Assembly: GCA_947305585.1 (NCBI GenBank)
Contig: CAMZDY010000002.1
Span: 1-32,723, forward strand
From: an uncultured Verrucomicrobiota bacterium
GTDB lineage: Bacteria > Verrucomicrobiota > Kiritimatiellia > RFP12 > UBA1067
Direction of reading: 5' to 3'
Length of the DNA stretch: 32,723 bases
Positions 5,851 to 14,445 of the stretch are shown here, piece after piece. Numbering within the stretch: position 1 is the stretch's first letter; every line of letters begins with the position of its first letter. A model generated the notes under the pieces. It was not told the origin of the DNA. It ran no database searches and saw nothing but the letters and a program-made list of their open reading frames with translations. The translations under genes were made by a program, and so were the position numbers.

Positions 5851-7363
5851 TACCCAATCGATTTATCCGGTAATTCATCATCCGGGGCGAAACCCCCAGT
5901 TCCCGTCCCGCCGCGCTCCGGTTGCCCTTGTGACGCAATACGGCATCGCGCAAGATTCGCCTTTCAAAATCGGCCATTTGCGCATCGAGGCTCTTCCCCG
6001 GCGCGCCCGAAAATTGATTTTCGGCGAACTCCGGCAACTGCATCTGGGCGGGAAGATTGTAGCCGTGGATCATGTCGTCGCGAGTAGTGAGCACGGCCCG
6101 CTCGATGCAATTCTCCAGCTCGCGCACGTTCCCCGGCCATTTGTACGCAAGGAGCATGTTGACGGCCGGCGAGGTGATCCCGCGCACGTTCTTGCCGTAC
6201 TTGAGATTCATCTTCTTGATGAAATCCTCCGCCAGCAGCACCACGTCGCCCGACCGGTCCGCCAGATTCGGCAGCGTAATGGGGAAAACCGAAAGCCGGT
6301 AGTATAGGTCTTCGCGGAAAAGCTTCTGGGCCATCAGCTCCTCCAGGTTGCGCGAAGTGGCCGCGATGAACCTTACGTTGGAGCGGATTTCCTTGTTCGA
6401 TCCCACCCGGCTGAACGTGCGTTCCTGCAGGAACCGGAGAAGCTTGATCTGGACCGGAATCGAAAGGTCACCGATCTCGTCCAGGAATAGCGTTCCCCCG
6501 TCGGCCGCCTCGGCCCGTCCGATCCGCTGGGCGAAAGCGTCGGTGAAGGCCCCCTTCTCGTGGCCAAAGAGTTCGCTCTCGACGAGACTTTCCGGCAACG
6601 CCGCGCAGTTCAAGGTGACGAACGGCTTGTCGCGCCGGTGCGAAGCCGCCTGGATGGCCCGCGCCACCAGCTCCTTGCCCGTGCCAGAAGCGCCCCGGAT
6701 CAGCACCGTAGCCTCCGAAGGCGCCACCTGCCGCACCTGCTCGTACACCGAACGCATCTCCCGGCAGTTGCCGATCATCTCGCCCGGCCGGTCGTTGAGG
6801 ATCTCCTTGAGCCGCTTGTTCTCGTCGGTCAAAGCCGCGCGCTCCTCCACCTCGGCAAGGCACACCGCGGCCGCGTCGGCCGTGATATTGGCGATAATCT
6901 CCAAAAGCGCCACGTCCTTTTCCAGCGTGGAGGCGTTTTGATCCGTATTCTCGCGGTCCACCGACAAGGTTCCGATGACCTGTCCCAGATGGACGAGCGG
7001 AACGCAGATGAAGGAAAGGTTTTCGTTTCGGTCGCGCGCGCCGGTGCGGTTGAGAAAGCGCCGGTCGTTCCGGATGTCGCGCACCACTTCCGCCTTGCCG
7101 GTGCGCGCCACGGTGCCGGTGATGCCTTCGCCGAGACGATACCGGCCGAGCGAGCGCTCTTCCGCGTTGAGATCGTCGGTGGTGGCCTCGATGCGGAGCT
7201 CGTCGCCCTCGAGAAGCGTGATCGTGCCGCGCAGCATGCCCATACGGTCATGCAGCACCGCGATCATCTTTTCGAGCAGCCGCCTCACGTCCCGTTCGGA
7301 AACGAGCGTGCGCGACACCTCTTGCAGCACGGAAATCTCCGGCGAGAGCGAGATGTCGTTCAT
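5828..7363 (-). CDS. NifA-like sigma-54-dependent activator with GAFTDA in place of GAFTGA
   Basis: 511 aa in three domains: an N-terminal GAF sensor (about 10-170), an AAA+ domain (about 195-430) and a C-terminal Fis-type helix-turn-helix (RHKGNRSAAGRELGVSPRMMNYRI). Walker A is GASGTGKE (224-231), Walker B is TLFLDEIG (291-298), and the sensor and arginine-finger segments AATSRNL and REDLYYRLSVFPI are intact. Such proteins use ATP hydrolysis to open sigma-54 promoters. The loop that contacts sigma-54, normally GAFTGA, reads GAFTDA here (271-276; D275, codon 6539-6541). The gene overlaps the thioredoxin-fold gene by ATGA and ends inside the next operon's promoter. No clear sigma-54 site (GG-N10-GC) was picked out by eye, so targets are unknown. 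Confidence 0.92.
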   Translation of the reverse strand: MNDISLSPEISVLQEVSRTLVSERDVRRLLEKMIAVLHDRMGMLRGTITLLEGDELRIEATTDDLNAEERSLGRYRLGEGITGTVARTGKAEVVRDIRNDRRFLNRTGARDRNENLSFICVPLVHLGQVIGTLSVDRENTDQNASTLEKDVALLEIIANITADAAAVCLAEVEERAALTDENKRLKEILNDRPGEMIGNCREMRSVYEQVRQVAPSEATVLIRGASGTGKELVARAIQAASHRRDKPFVTLNCAALPESLVESELFGHEKGAFTDAFAQRIGRAEAADGGTLFLDEIGDLSIPVQIKLLRFLQERTFSRVGSNKEIRSNVRFIAATSRNLEELMAQKLFREDLYYRLSVFPITLPNLADRSGDVVLLAEDFIKKMNLKYGKNVRGITSPAVNMLLAYKWPGNVRELENCIERAVLTTRDDMIHGYNLPAQMQLPEFAENQFSGAPGKSLDAQMADFERRILRDAVLRHKGNRSAAGRELGVSPRMMNYRINRLGIDFSAEI

Positions 7364-8022
7364 TTCAACGTGTCGTACAGTTCCTGCGCGTACTCCCGGA
7401 GCTTAACTTTCTCCTGGGCGATCGCCTCGGGCACCTCGAGTTCGTCGATCTCCTTGAGCAGCGCTTCCACCTTGGGCTTGCCGAACTTCTTCACGGCCGC
7501 CATTCCGCCTCCGAACTTCTGCTTGTAGAGCTTGTTCAGCTTGGGGATGAGCGCGTCGAACTTGGCGGCGATGGGCATGATGTACTTGTCGATGTCGGCC
7601 TGGTTGGCCTTGAGATAATCGATCGTCTTCACGTAGTTTTCCGCCCCGCCCTTTTCGTAGCCGAGACGGCTGATCACCTTGCCGTCCGCATCCAGGATGA
7701 AGCAGGACGGAAAGCCGCGCACCTTGTACTCATCGCACACGGCCTGGTTGTGCTCGCGGGCCCAGTCGGAAAGGATCGTCTTGTCCTGCGGCATGTCGAT
7801 GAACACGAGCTCGTACCCCGACATCTTCTCGCGGAAGATTTGCGAGGAAAGCACCTCCTGCTCCAGCCGTATGCACCAGCCGCACCAGTCGCTCCCCGAG
7901 CAGACCATGAATACGTTCTTGCCGTTCGCCTTGGCGGATTCAAGCGCCTTGGGCAGATTGTCGGTAAAGCCGACCGGCGTGGAACTCGCCGCCAGCATCA
8001 ATGCGCAGATGAGGGCCGTCAT
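7360..8022 (-). CDS. Exported thioredoxin-fold protein with CGWC active site
   Basis: 220 aa from the ATG at 8022, chosen because it begins a short signal peptide (MTALICALMLAASS) and lies one base after the stop of the preceding gene. The active site is SGSDWCGWC (C47, C50), followed by FPSCFILDADGKVI with the conserved cis-Pro region of thioredoxins. The C-terminal 100 residues are Lys-rich and helical. It is probably a periplasmic thiol oxidoreductase of the TlpA/DsbD-C-like kind; the redox partner is unknown. It lies between the UDP-sugar pyrophosphorylase and the NifA-like gene, overlapping the latter by four bases (ATGA). Confidence 0.82.
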   Translation of the reverse strand: MTALICALMLAASSTPVGFTDNLPKALESAKANGKNVFMVCSGSDWCGWCIRLEQEVLSSQIFREKMSGYELVFIDMPQDKTILSDWAREHNQAVCDEYKVRGFPSCFILDADGKVISRLGYEKGGAENYVKTIDYLKANQADIDKYIMPIAAKFDALIPKLNKLYKQKFGGGMAAVKKFGKPKVEALLKEIDELEVPEAIAQEKVKLREYAQELYDTLK

Positions 8023-8023
8023 C

Positions 8024-9367
8024 TTACTCGGCCCCCAGGCAAAGTCCGGTTTCCTTGATGCCGGCCGCATCAAGCGCGTAGGCGGGATCGATCTCGATCG
8101 CCACGTCCTTGCGCACCAAGACCCCCGCTTCCGCCAGCGCCTTGGCCCACTTTTCCTGCATGTCCGCCTTGCAGGTGGCGGGCGAGTCGCCGCCTTCCGC
8201 GTTCTTCACGGGGCTGAACTCGTCCTTCTGGTCGAACGCCAGGAACGCCGCCGTCTTGGCGTTGGGCAGAATGTCGAAGATGAACTTCTCGAACTTGTAG
8301 CCGTTGGGTTCGGCGGGTTTCACCACCTTGCCCTTTTCGTCCACGACCGGGATCTTCTTGAACGCCAGATGAAGCGGCATGGGCCGGCCGGCCTCGCGCT
8401 CCAGGAAGGCGCGGTCGAACACATGGATGGCGGGCGAACCATAGAGGAAGTACAGCTTGCCGTCCTTGGCCTTGCGCGTGCACTGCTCCTTCGTCATCTC
8501 GGTATACTCCACCATGCGGTACTGCGCGCCGAACTTCATCGGCATGCCCACCTTCTCGAACGGGTCGCGCTTGGCGCAGAGCTTGAGCGAATATTCGCTC
8601 TTCATGTTCACGTGGTAGCCGATGAATGCAGGATCGGCGATTTCGACCAGGGGATTGTCCACCTGGAAGAAAAAGACGCTCTTGATGCCGCGCTTCTTCA
8701 TGTCTTTGAGCGCGCCCGACTTCTTGAGCGCCGCCAAAAGCCCGCCATGGCCGTCGGGCGACATGAAGACGTGCCCGGGCTGGTCGAGAATGATCTTGCC
8801 TTCGGCCGTCATGCCCGGCCACATGCCCTGGGTGAAGAAGAACACGTCCTTGGGATCGAGCCCGAAGTAGTTGTTCTTCTCAAAGCATTCCACCGTGGCG
8901 GCGGTGTTCGCTTCCGACGTCATCACGTAGAAGGGAATCGGCTTCCCGTAGCGGTTGCCCCGCGCCAGGATCTTGCGCGCATGGAAATAGAAAAGCGGCG
9001 CATTGGTGATAGGCCCGATCGGATAGCAGCCCTTGGGGCCTTCGAACCCGAGACGCGAGCCCTGACCGCCAGCCACCAGCAAGGCCGCCACGCGTCCGGC
9101 TTTGAGTTCCGCTTCGCCTGCGGCCACCGCCTCCTTGAGCGCCTTGCCCTTCAGCACCGCCACCTTGGGCGCGGTGCCCTTCGAGTTGTCCACCGCCGCG
9201 GTTCCGGCCTTGAGCGCCGCCTGGCAGTACTTGACGTTCTTGGGCTCGATCTTGGCGATTTGGGCGAGGAGCGCCTCCTGTTCCGGTTTCTTCAGCTTGC
9301 CGTAGAACTTGAGCACATGCTCCTGTCCGCAGCTCTTCAGCATCTTCTCCGCTTCTTGGATGGTCAT
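8024..9367 (-). CDS. Eukaryote-like UDP-sugar pyrophosphorylase (UAP1/UDPGP family)
   Basis: 447 aa. It forms a UDP-sugar and pyrophosphate from UTP and a sugar 1-phosphate. The nucleotide loop LLVAGGQGSRLGFEGPKGCY (97-116) and the later VDNPLVEIADPAFIGYH, NGYKFEKFIFD and EFSPVKNAEG..SPATC segments follow the eukaryotic UDP-GlcNAc pyrophosphorylase/USP pattern, not bacterial GlmU or GalU. UDP-GlcNAc or UDP-GalNAc is the likeliest product, by family resemblance. The start ATG at 9367 overlaps the LpxL-like stop (ATGA). The open frame continues upstream, but those codons are the antisense-free shadow of the neighbouring gene. It fits with the amino-sugar glycosidases elsewhere in the window and supplies precursor for cell wall or lipopolysaccharide. 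Confidence 0.88.
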   Translation of the reverse strand: MTIQEAEKMLKSCGQEHVLKFYGKLKKPEQEALLAQIAKIEPKNVKYCQAALKAGTAAVDNSKGTAPKVAVLKGKALKEAVAAGEAELKAGRVAALLVAGGQGSRLGFEGPKGCYPIGPITNAPLFYFHARKILARGNRYGKPIPFYVMTSEANTAATVECFEKNNYFGLDPKDVFFFTQGMWPGMTAEGKIILDQPGHVFMSPDGHGGLLAALKKSGALKDMKKRGIKSVFFFQVDNPLVEIADPAFIGYHVNMKSEYSLKLCAKRDPFEKVGMPMKFGAQYRMVEYTEMTKEQCTRKAKDGKLYFLYGSPAIHVFDRAFLEREAGRPMPLHLAFKKIPVVDEKGKVVKPAEPNGYKFEKFIFDILPNAKTAAFLAFDQKDEFSPVKNAEGGDSPATCKADMQEKWAKALAEAGVLVRKDVAIEIDPAYALDAAGIKETGLCLGAE

Positions 9368-10284
9368 GGTGTTTCTCCTTGTGTTTTTTTCCAGTTCCAG
9401 TAGTCGTGCACAGGCTCCAGAATCCAGCGTTTGTTGTACCAGAACCAGTCGCCCGGATGTTTCATGATGTGCTCCGACAAAATCCTCATCGCCTCTTGGG
9501 TGAGCTCCTGCGCCGTCTTGCCTTCCGGCCGGAGCGTCGCAAGGTGGTTGAACGCGTGCTTGCCGCCCCGGCGCTCCATCGCCGCCAGCACGATGGGCGA
9601 ACCGCACTTGACCGCGAACATGCACGCTCCGTGCGACACGTTCGCCTTGTGGCCCAGAAAGTCGGTTTCCGTATCCGGCGTGGGGACGCGCAAGTCCGGC
9701 AATATGGCGAACGCCCGTCCGCCCTGCAGATAATCCTTGATGCGGTTGAGCGTGCCGTGTTCGCTCCGGCAGAGAACCTCGATATCGCCATATTGGCGAT
9801 TCATCCACTCGTTTATCTTGGGGTTGCGCTGCCTGGCCGCGATGGCGAAGAGCGGCAGCCCGTACTTGGCCATCGACCACGCCGCCATGTACCAGTTGCC
9901 GGAATGCGGCACCATGATCACCACGCCCTTGCCCTCGTCCACGTACGCCTGCAGCTTGGCCTTGTATCCCGCGCCGTCGATCACATGCTCGTCCATCCAC
10001 TGGCGCGTCAACTTGGGCGCGCGGATCATCTCCACCGCGTTCCCGATGACGTTGTAGAGCGAATCTACGGCGATTGCGAGCTTCCCGCGCTCGTCCAGAT
10101 CCGGAAACACCTGGGCGATCCGTCCGAACGTGCGGGCGCGCTGAAATTTGAACACCCGTACCGCCAAAACCGCCAAACCACGCGCCATCGCCATCGCAAT
10201 CCGGTATGGAATGACATTCACCAGCGCACAGGCTGTCCTGAGCGCATAGTATTCGAAATTTACGGCCGCACGGCTCTTTCTCAT
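9364..10284 (-). CDS. LpxL/HtrB-like lipid A acyltransferase with altered catalytic motif
   Basis: 306 aa, the normal length for lysophospholipid/lipid A acyltransferases of this family. An N-terminal hydrophobic helix anchors it to the inner membrane. The catalytic block is VIMVPHSGNWYMAAW: His127 is present, but the residue at the acid position of HX4D/E is Tyr132 (codon 9889-9891). The AIAARQRNPKINEWMNR and AILPDLRVPTPDTETDFLG segments match the substrate-binding blocks of the family. It may use another acid, or may be inactive or repurposed. The ATG at 10284 lies 12 nt after the -10 without a Shine-Dalgarno. It leads an operon with the UDP-sugar pyrophosphorylase, thioredoxin-fold and NifA-like genes. 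Confidence 0.83.
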   Translation of the reverse strand: MRKSRAAVNFEYYALRTACALVNVIPYRIAMAMARGLAVLAVRVFKFQRARTFGRIAQVFPDLDERGKLAIAVDSLYNVIGNAVEMIRAPKLTRQWMDEHVIDGAGYKAKLQAYVDEGKGVVIMVPHSGNWYMAAWSMAKYGLPLFAIAARQRNPKINEWMNRQYGDIEVLCRSEHGTLNRIKDYLQGGRAFAILPDLRVPTPDTETDFLGHKANVSHGACMFAVKCGSPIVLAAMERRGGKHAFNHLATLRPEGKTAQELTQEAMRILSEHIMKHPGDWFWYNKRWILEPVHDYWNWKKTQGETP

Positions 10285-10296
10285 ATTGTTACGTAT

Positions 10297-10325
10297 ATTA
10301 TATCATATTTTCCCGCGAAAAGCAA
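10297..10325 (-). promoter_or_regulatory. Promoter for the LpxL-like operon: TTGCTT, 17 bp, TATAAT
   Basis: TTGCTT (10325-10320), the spacer TTCGCGGGAAAATATGA (17 bp) and TATAAT (10302-10297). It has the same TGA extended -10 and C/G-centred spacer as the others. The -10 ends 12 nt upstream of the ATG, leaving a leader of only a few bases. Confidence 0.85.
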
Positions 10326-10328
10326 CAG

Positions 10329-10357
10329 AAAAATACCGCGCGCCGACTTTTTCGCGG
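10329..10357 (-). terminator. Possible intrinsic terminator after the metallopeptidase fusion gene
   Basis: In transcript sense CCGCG (10357-10353) can pair with CGCGG (10340-10336) across a 12-nt loop, followed by TATTTTT. The stem is short and the loop long, so this is a weak call. The position fits: 12 nt after the fusion gene stop and just before the next promoter. Confidence 0.35.
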
Positions 10358-10369
10358 AATCGCATCTGC

Positions 10370-13360
10370 TCAGCGGGCGTTCAGGGCCGCTTTGCGCTTC
10401 TCTTTCCAGAATTTGAGAAAATCGGCTTCCACATCACGGTCTTGCACCGCTTGCCAGGCGACCTTGGTGGCTTCGAGCGCGTCCATTCCTCCTGCGACCA
10501 GTTCCAGATACTTCGGCAATATGTTGCGATAGGCTTCGAAGCGCGGCGAAGTGTACGCGCCCTTTTCCAGAAAATAGACGAGCGCCCACGCGGTGCAATA
10601 GTTGAGTCCGACTTTGGTCTGATCGCCGCCATAGAACTCATCGCGCGACATGCCCAGCACCTTCCGGATGTGGGCGGCGTACAGCTGCGGATTGCGATCC
10701 ACCGCCTTGGCGCGATTGCCCTGATCGGTTATCTTGACCGTATTCTGGGCGGAGTTGTACTTGACGTTCTCGAAAAAGCAGGCGTGGCCTTCATTGAACC
10801 AGGTGGCGTGACGGCCCTCTACGGCATAATGCAGATACTGGTGGAAAGCCTCGTGCCGCATGGTGTTGAGCGCCTGCTGACGGTCTTCTGCCGTCACCAG
10901 CAGTTCCTCCCGGGCGGGCGACCACAATCCGATGCTCCATTCCATGTCGCAATCGACGGATTTCAGATACTCGTCGTATCCGGACTTGGACTTGAACACC
11001 CTCACCGTGCACACTCCCACCTTGTTTTTGGGCGGCACGTAGAACTCGTAGCTCTTGCGCATCGCCTCCATGAGGCGCATCGTGTCGGTGACGAACTTGC
11101 CGCCTTTGGCCTTGTCGAGATCGGTCATGAATTTGTAATGGTCGTTTTCCGCCGTCCACCACTTCATGGCCGAATACGCCGTATTCATGCCGGTTGTCTT
11201 GTCGGAGAGCGACGCGGCCGCATCTTTCAGCAGCCGCTCGGCCGCCGCATCCGAAACCTGCTCGGCGAAATTGAAGTCGATATAGTATTCGGTTCCGTCC
11301 GGCATCGTGCGCCGCGTTTTGTGCCGCACCCCCTCGCCCCACGGATACCTGTCCGGACGCGCCAGCCGCATTTCGTTGCCTTGCTTGTCGCGCCACATCC
11401 CCACCAGCTCCTTGGCATAGGCTACTTCCGTTTCGTCGTACACCTTTTCGGTGCGCCGCTCCGAACCCCGGGTGTAGACCCTCGTCCGGGCCGCGGGGGT
11501 GGGCGGCGGTATGCCGTGCGAATGCGCCAGCACCTTGAGTTTCACCCGCCCTTCGTCCGTAAGTTCGTATTGTCCTGAGAGCATCGGTTTGGCGTAGAGG
11601 GGCGAACCGGCCAGACACAATAGCAGCACCGCCACCATCGCTTTCATGGCGGGGAAGGAGAGAATCGAACGCCGGAACGCGCTCGATTTCGATTCGGCGG
11701 CGAGCCGGCGGAACTGCTCGGACGGTTTTTCCAGTTCGCTCAGACACAAGTTGCTGGTGCGCTGGACGGGCAGATACTCGATCCATTTCACCGGCACGTC
11801 GTGCCAATCGCCGTCATCGCCGTAGACCGACTTGTACTCCGTCCGTTCGACGCCTTCAAAGCCGTGCGCGGTGACCGCGATCGTGCTCTCGCCCTCTTTC
11901 CGATCCACTACGTTCGTCTTGAGTATGCTCCGGGTGACGCAACGCGGATGCTCGAACCGCTTTTCGCCGTGATAGTTGGCCACCGCCTCATGCTCCCAGA
12001 ACGCCGACGCCTTGCGCTCCAGCACGTCTTTCCAGATTTCCTCGTGCGTGCGCGTCTGCTGGTAGAGCGGAATCGACAGCAAAGGCGCCATCGCGAAATA
12101 TATGTCCTTGAAATACCGCTCGTTGAACGCCATGAAAAAGCTCTCGGCTTCGTCGAAGTCCCAATTGCGGAACTGCGCGGGGTCGGTATTGATCGTACCC
12201 TCGTCCAGATGCTGCGAAAAAAGCAGATTGATCTTGCACTGTTTGAGAAAGACGAAATCGTCGCCACAGCCGACCGCATGGTCCTTCATCAAATCCAGCA
12301 TCTGGCGCTGGGCGACCGGCGTGAACAGGAGACGGAACTCCACCTCGTCGTCGCGGTCTTTGGCGTGGAACCACGTTTCGAACTCGTGATTGCCCATCAA
12401 GGTGAAGTTCGACTCGTCCTTGAGGTTGCGCGAATACGCCTTGAGCCGGCTGAGCCGCCACTTCTTGCGCAACTTCCCCATCAGCTCGTTCTCCTTGCCG
12501 GTGAGGCCGGATGGTTCGCGGGAGAAAGTGAGATTGGGCGCGGCGTCGTTGCCGTAGACGAGGAACTTCTGCTCGCTGTAAACCGGGATGGGCTTCTTGA
12601 CGTACGCATGGAGCGTCTGGTGGCGGTAGACCCTGCGGCGTTTGCCGTCCGAATCCTCCTCCCATTCCGTCCAGGTTATCCGGAGCGTGCCCTCGTACGT
12701 CTTTTCGCCCCATTCCATGTCCAGATAGTGCCCGAACGCGAACGGATTGCCGTTGATGACGCCCGACTGGGCGAATATCATCGATTTGCCGGCGTTGAAG
12801 GAATCGTCCCATCCGAACTGGCGATGGAGATCCTCCAGGCGTTCCGCCGTGAAATACGGATCGAACTGGAGTTTGGGGACCGTCGCTTCAATGAGACGCA
12901 CCGGAATATCCCAGGTATAGAGCCGGTTGAGCGGTTCCATCTGCGCCCACGCCTCGGACTTTTTGGCGGCGATGCGCGCGTTGAGTTTCTCCAGCAGTTC
13001 CGAAGCCGACCGGAACGGCGAAATCGATGCAACGCCTGTCGCACATCCGGCCAAAATCCCTGCGATCCAGCGATACCGGTCGGGGCCCTGGAATCCGTCC
13101 ACTGCAAGCGCCCACACCAGCGCCACGCCGGCCCCGACGAAGGCGAGCGTCATGAGAACGCAAAAAAACGTCTTCCGGTTGCCTGCGCGGCGGGCCTGGC
13201 TCTGCAGATTCTTGATTACGCCCGCCAACGCGCGATTGGCGTCGATATCCACCCCCGACCGCTCCGTCAACTCGCGGAACTTTTCGCGCGCCATCCGGGC
13301 GAACTTGGCCTTGAATTCGTCGCGGTAGCGGACCAGCGGTTCGTAGACGTCTTCGATCAA
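10370..13360 (-). CDS. Fusion of a DUF3137-like membrane protein with an exported HExxH metallopeptidase
   Basis: 996 aa from a TTG start at 13360 that overlaps the LemA stop (TTGA) and has AGAGG eight bases upstream. No ATG or GTG lies between the LemA stop and the conserved start region. Residues 1-570 resemble the DUF3137 proteins that accompany LemA: an N-terminal helix, two membrane helices (about 63-87 and 97-113), then a large soluble domain. Without a stop codon, residue 572 begins what looks like a complete signal peptide (MKAMVAVLLLCLAGSPLYA) and an exported zinc peptidase of DUF1570 type with HEAFHQYLH (836-844) and a downstream NEGHA (E857) as likely third ligand. No Shine-Dalgarno precedes M572, so read-through as one three-helix protein is favoured; independent initiation at 11647 cannot be excluded. 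Function unknown. Confidence 0.8.
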   Translation of the reverse strand: MIEDVYEPLVRYRDEFKAKFARMAREKFRELTERSGVDIDANRALAGVIKNLQSQARRAGNRKTFFCVLMTLAFVGAGVALVWALAVDGFQGPDRYRWIAGILAGCATGVASISPFRSASELLEKLNARIAAKKSEAWAQMEPLNRLYTWDIPVRLIEATVPKLQFDPYFTAERLEDLHRQFGWDDSFNAGKSMIFAQSGVINGNPFAFGHYLDMEWGEKTYEGTLRITWTEWEEDSDGKRRRVYRHQTLHAYVKKPIPVYSEQKFLVYGNDAAPNLTFSREPSGLTGKENELMGKLRKKWRLSRLKAYSRNLKDESNFTLMGNHEFETWFHAKDRDDEVEFRLLFTPVAQRQMLDLMKDHAVGCGDDFVFLKQCKINLLFSQHLDEGTINTDPAQFRNWDFDEAESFFMAFNERYFKDIYFAMAPLLSIPLYQQTRTHEEIWKDVLERKASAFWEHEAVANYHGEKRFEHPRCVTRSILKTNVVDRKEGESTIAVTAHGFEGVERTEYKSVYGDDGDWHDVPVKWIEYLPVQRTSNLCLSELEKPSEQFRRLAAESKSSAFRRSILSFPAMKAMVAVLLLCLAGSPLYAKPMLSGQYELTDEGRVKLKVLAHSHGIPPPTPAARTRVYTRGSERRTEKVYDETEVAYAKELVGMWRDKQGNEMRLARPDRYPWGEGVRHKTRRTMPDGTEYYIDFNFAEQVSDAAAERLLKDAAASLSDKTTGMNTAYSAMKWWTAENDHYKFMTDLDKAKGGKFVTDTMRLMEAMRKSYEFYVPPKNKVGVCTVRVFKSKSGYDEYLKSVDCDMEWSIGLWSPAREELLVTAEDRQQALNTMRHEAFHQYLHYAVEGRHATWFNEGHACFFENVKYNSAQNTVKITDQGNRAKAVDRNPQLYAAHIRKVLGMSRDEFYGGDQTKVGLNYCTAWALVYFLEKGAYTSPRFEAYRNILPKYLELVAGGMDALEATKVAWQAVQDRDVEADFLKFWKEKRKAALNAR

Positions 13361-14019
13361 AAGAACGTACCTCTGGCCTGGGCCTTCACTTCGGCCGAGG
13401 CGGTGAACGGAATGCGCGTGGTGTAGCCGGCCTGCGCCGCCACGATCTGCTTGGTGGGCCAATCGAACACGTCGGTGTTCCACTGCATGATGGAATCGTT
13501 GTAGAGCGAACGGGCGGCCGTGATCTCTTTCTGGAGATAGCTGTTCTGCTGGATGGCGTCGGCGATGGCGGCATGGGCCTTGAGTTCGGGGTAGGCCTCG
13601 ACCTGCGGGAACAGTCGGCCGAAACATCCGTCGATCTGGCTGGCCACCTGATTGCGTTCGGCGTCGGGCAGATGTCCGCCCCGGAACGCCGCCACCGCCT
13701 TCATCACATCCTTGTCCAGATCCACCGCCTTCTCCACCAGCTTGGCCAGATTCTGGAGGATGACGACGCGCTGTTCGAGATAGTTGTCGATGGTGGACGC
13801 ATCCGCCTGGATCTTCTGCTGCAACTGGCGGAAATAGTTCCTGGCGCCCACCTTCATGAAAAGGAACACAAGACCAGGTACGATTCCGAGGCACCACAGC
13901 ATGATTTCGAACAAGAGCGAGCCGAAGCCCACCTTGACCGGCAATTGCCGTTCGATCACGTTCACGTCGCGTCCGGCTCCGTTTACGGGACCGGTCATCT
14001 CATCAAGTTCGTTGGCCAT
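13357..14019 (-). CDS. lemA: LemA family protein
   Basis: 220 aa from the ATG at 14019, preceded by AAAGGA; the longer open frame upstream has no coding signs. A cytoplasmic N-terminus of about 35 residues leads to a membrane helix (FGSLLFEIMLWCLGIVPGLVFLF), then a helical bundle. The family signature is at the C-terminus: AARSLYNDSIMQWNTDVFDWPTKQIVA matches the AAR-YN-----N--I---P conserved block. The molecular role of LemA proteins is not settled; they are commonly paired with membrane or peptidase genes. Here the partner overlaps by four bases (TTGA) and carries a DUF3137-like region and a metallopeptidase, which suggests a joint envelope function. Confidence 0.9.
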   Translation of the reverse strand: MANELDEMTGPVNGAGRDVNVIERQLPVKVGFGSLLFEIMLWCLGIVPGLVFLFMKVGARNYFRQLQQKIQADASTIDNYLEQRVVILQNLAKLVEKAVDLDKDVMKAVAAFRGGHLPDAERNQVASQIDGCFGRLFPQVEAYPELKAHAAIADAIQQNSYLQKEITAARSLYNDSIMQWNTDVFDWPTKQIVAAQAGYTTRIPFTASAEVKAQARGTFF

Positions 14020-14048
14020 TTTGCGGATCCTTTCGGTTGTTTTGAAGT

Positions 14049-14429
14049 TCAGAGTTTTGCGCGGTTGACGAAGTAGACCGCGCCGACCATGCAAAGAAAC
14101 GCCCAGAGATAGTCCCAGCGCCATTTCTCGCCCATGAAAAGCAGCATGAACGGCACGAATACGCAAACCGTGATCACCTCCTGGATGATCTTGAGCTGCG
14201 CCACGTTCAGCCCCGACGACGCCCCGAGCCGATTGGCCGGCACCGCGATCATGTATTCCAAAAGCGCGATCAGCCAACTGACGAGGATGATGGCCAAGAG
14301 CGGCCAGGACGACGAGCCCGGCTTCTGTAGCCGCAGATGCCAGTACCAGGCGAACGTCATGAAGAGGTTGCTGGAAACGAGCAGCGCTACGGTCACGATC
14401 ACGCCGGCGGTTTTGGAGAGCGGAAACAT
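14049..14429 (-). CDS. DUF486 family small membrane protein (DMT-like)
   Basis: 126 aa with four predicted membrane helices. Conserved family segments are SNLFMTFAWYWHL, SWLIALLEYMIAVPANRLG and QLKIIQEVITVCVF. DUF486 proteins are short, possibly dimeric relatives of the drug/metabolite transporter fold; no substrate is known. AAAGGA lies about 11 nt before the ATG. It sits 16 nt after the GH20-like gene and 29 nt before lemA, apparently within one operon. Confidence 0.88.
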   Translation of the reverse strand: MFPLSKTAGVIVTVALLVSSNLFMTFAWYWHLRLQKPGSSSWPLLAIILVSWLIALLEYMIAVPANRLGASSGLNVAQLKIIQEVITVCVFVPFMLLFMGEKWRWDYLWAFLCMVGAVYFVNRAKL

Positions 14430-14445
14430 GGGAATGTCAGTCCTT

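Noticed and set aside
7679..9403. Plus-strand frame of 574 codons opposite the pyrophosphorylase
   Set aside because: Low-complexity composition and no Shine-Dalgarno; the opposite strand carries two recognised genes.
10370..11647. Metallopeptidase as a separate gene starting at 11647
   Set aside because: A signal-peptide-like start exists, but no stop codon separates it from the DUF3137-like part and the preceding bases (CTCTCCTTCCCCGCC in coding sense) contain no Shine-Dalgarno. Kept as an alternative in the feature.
13361..13897. N-terminal extension of the fusion protein into the lemA region
   Set aside because: The translation (Arg/Gly/His-rich) is an out-of-frame shadow of lemA; TTG at 13360 fits the overlap and the AGAGG site.
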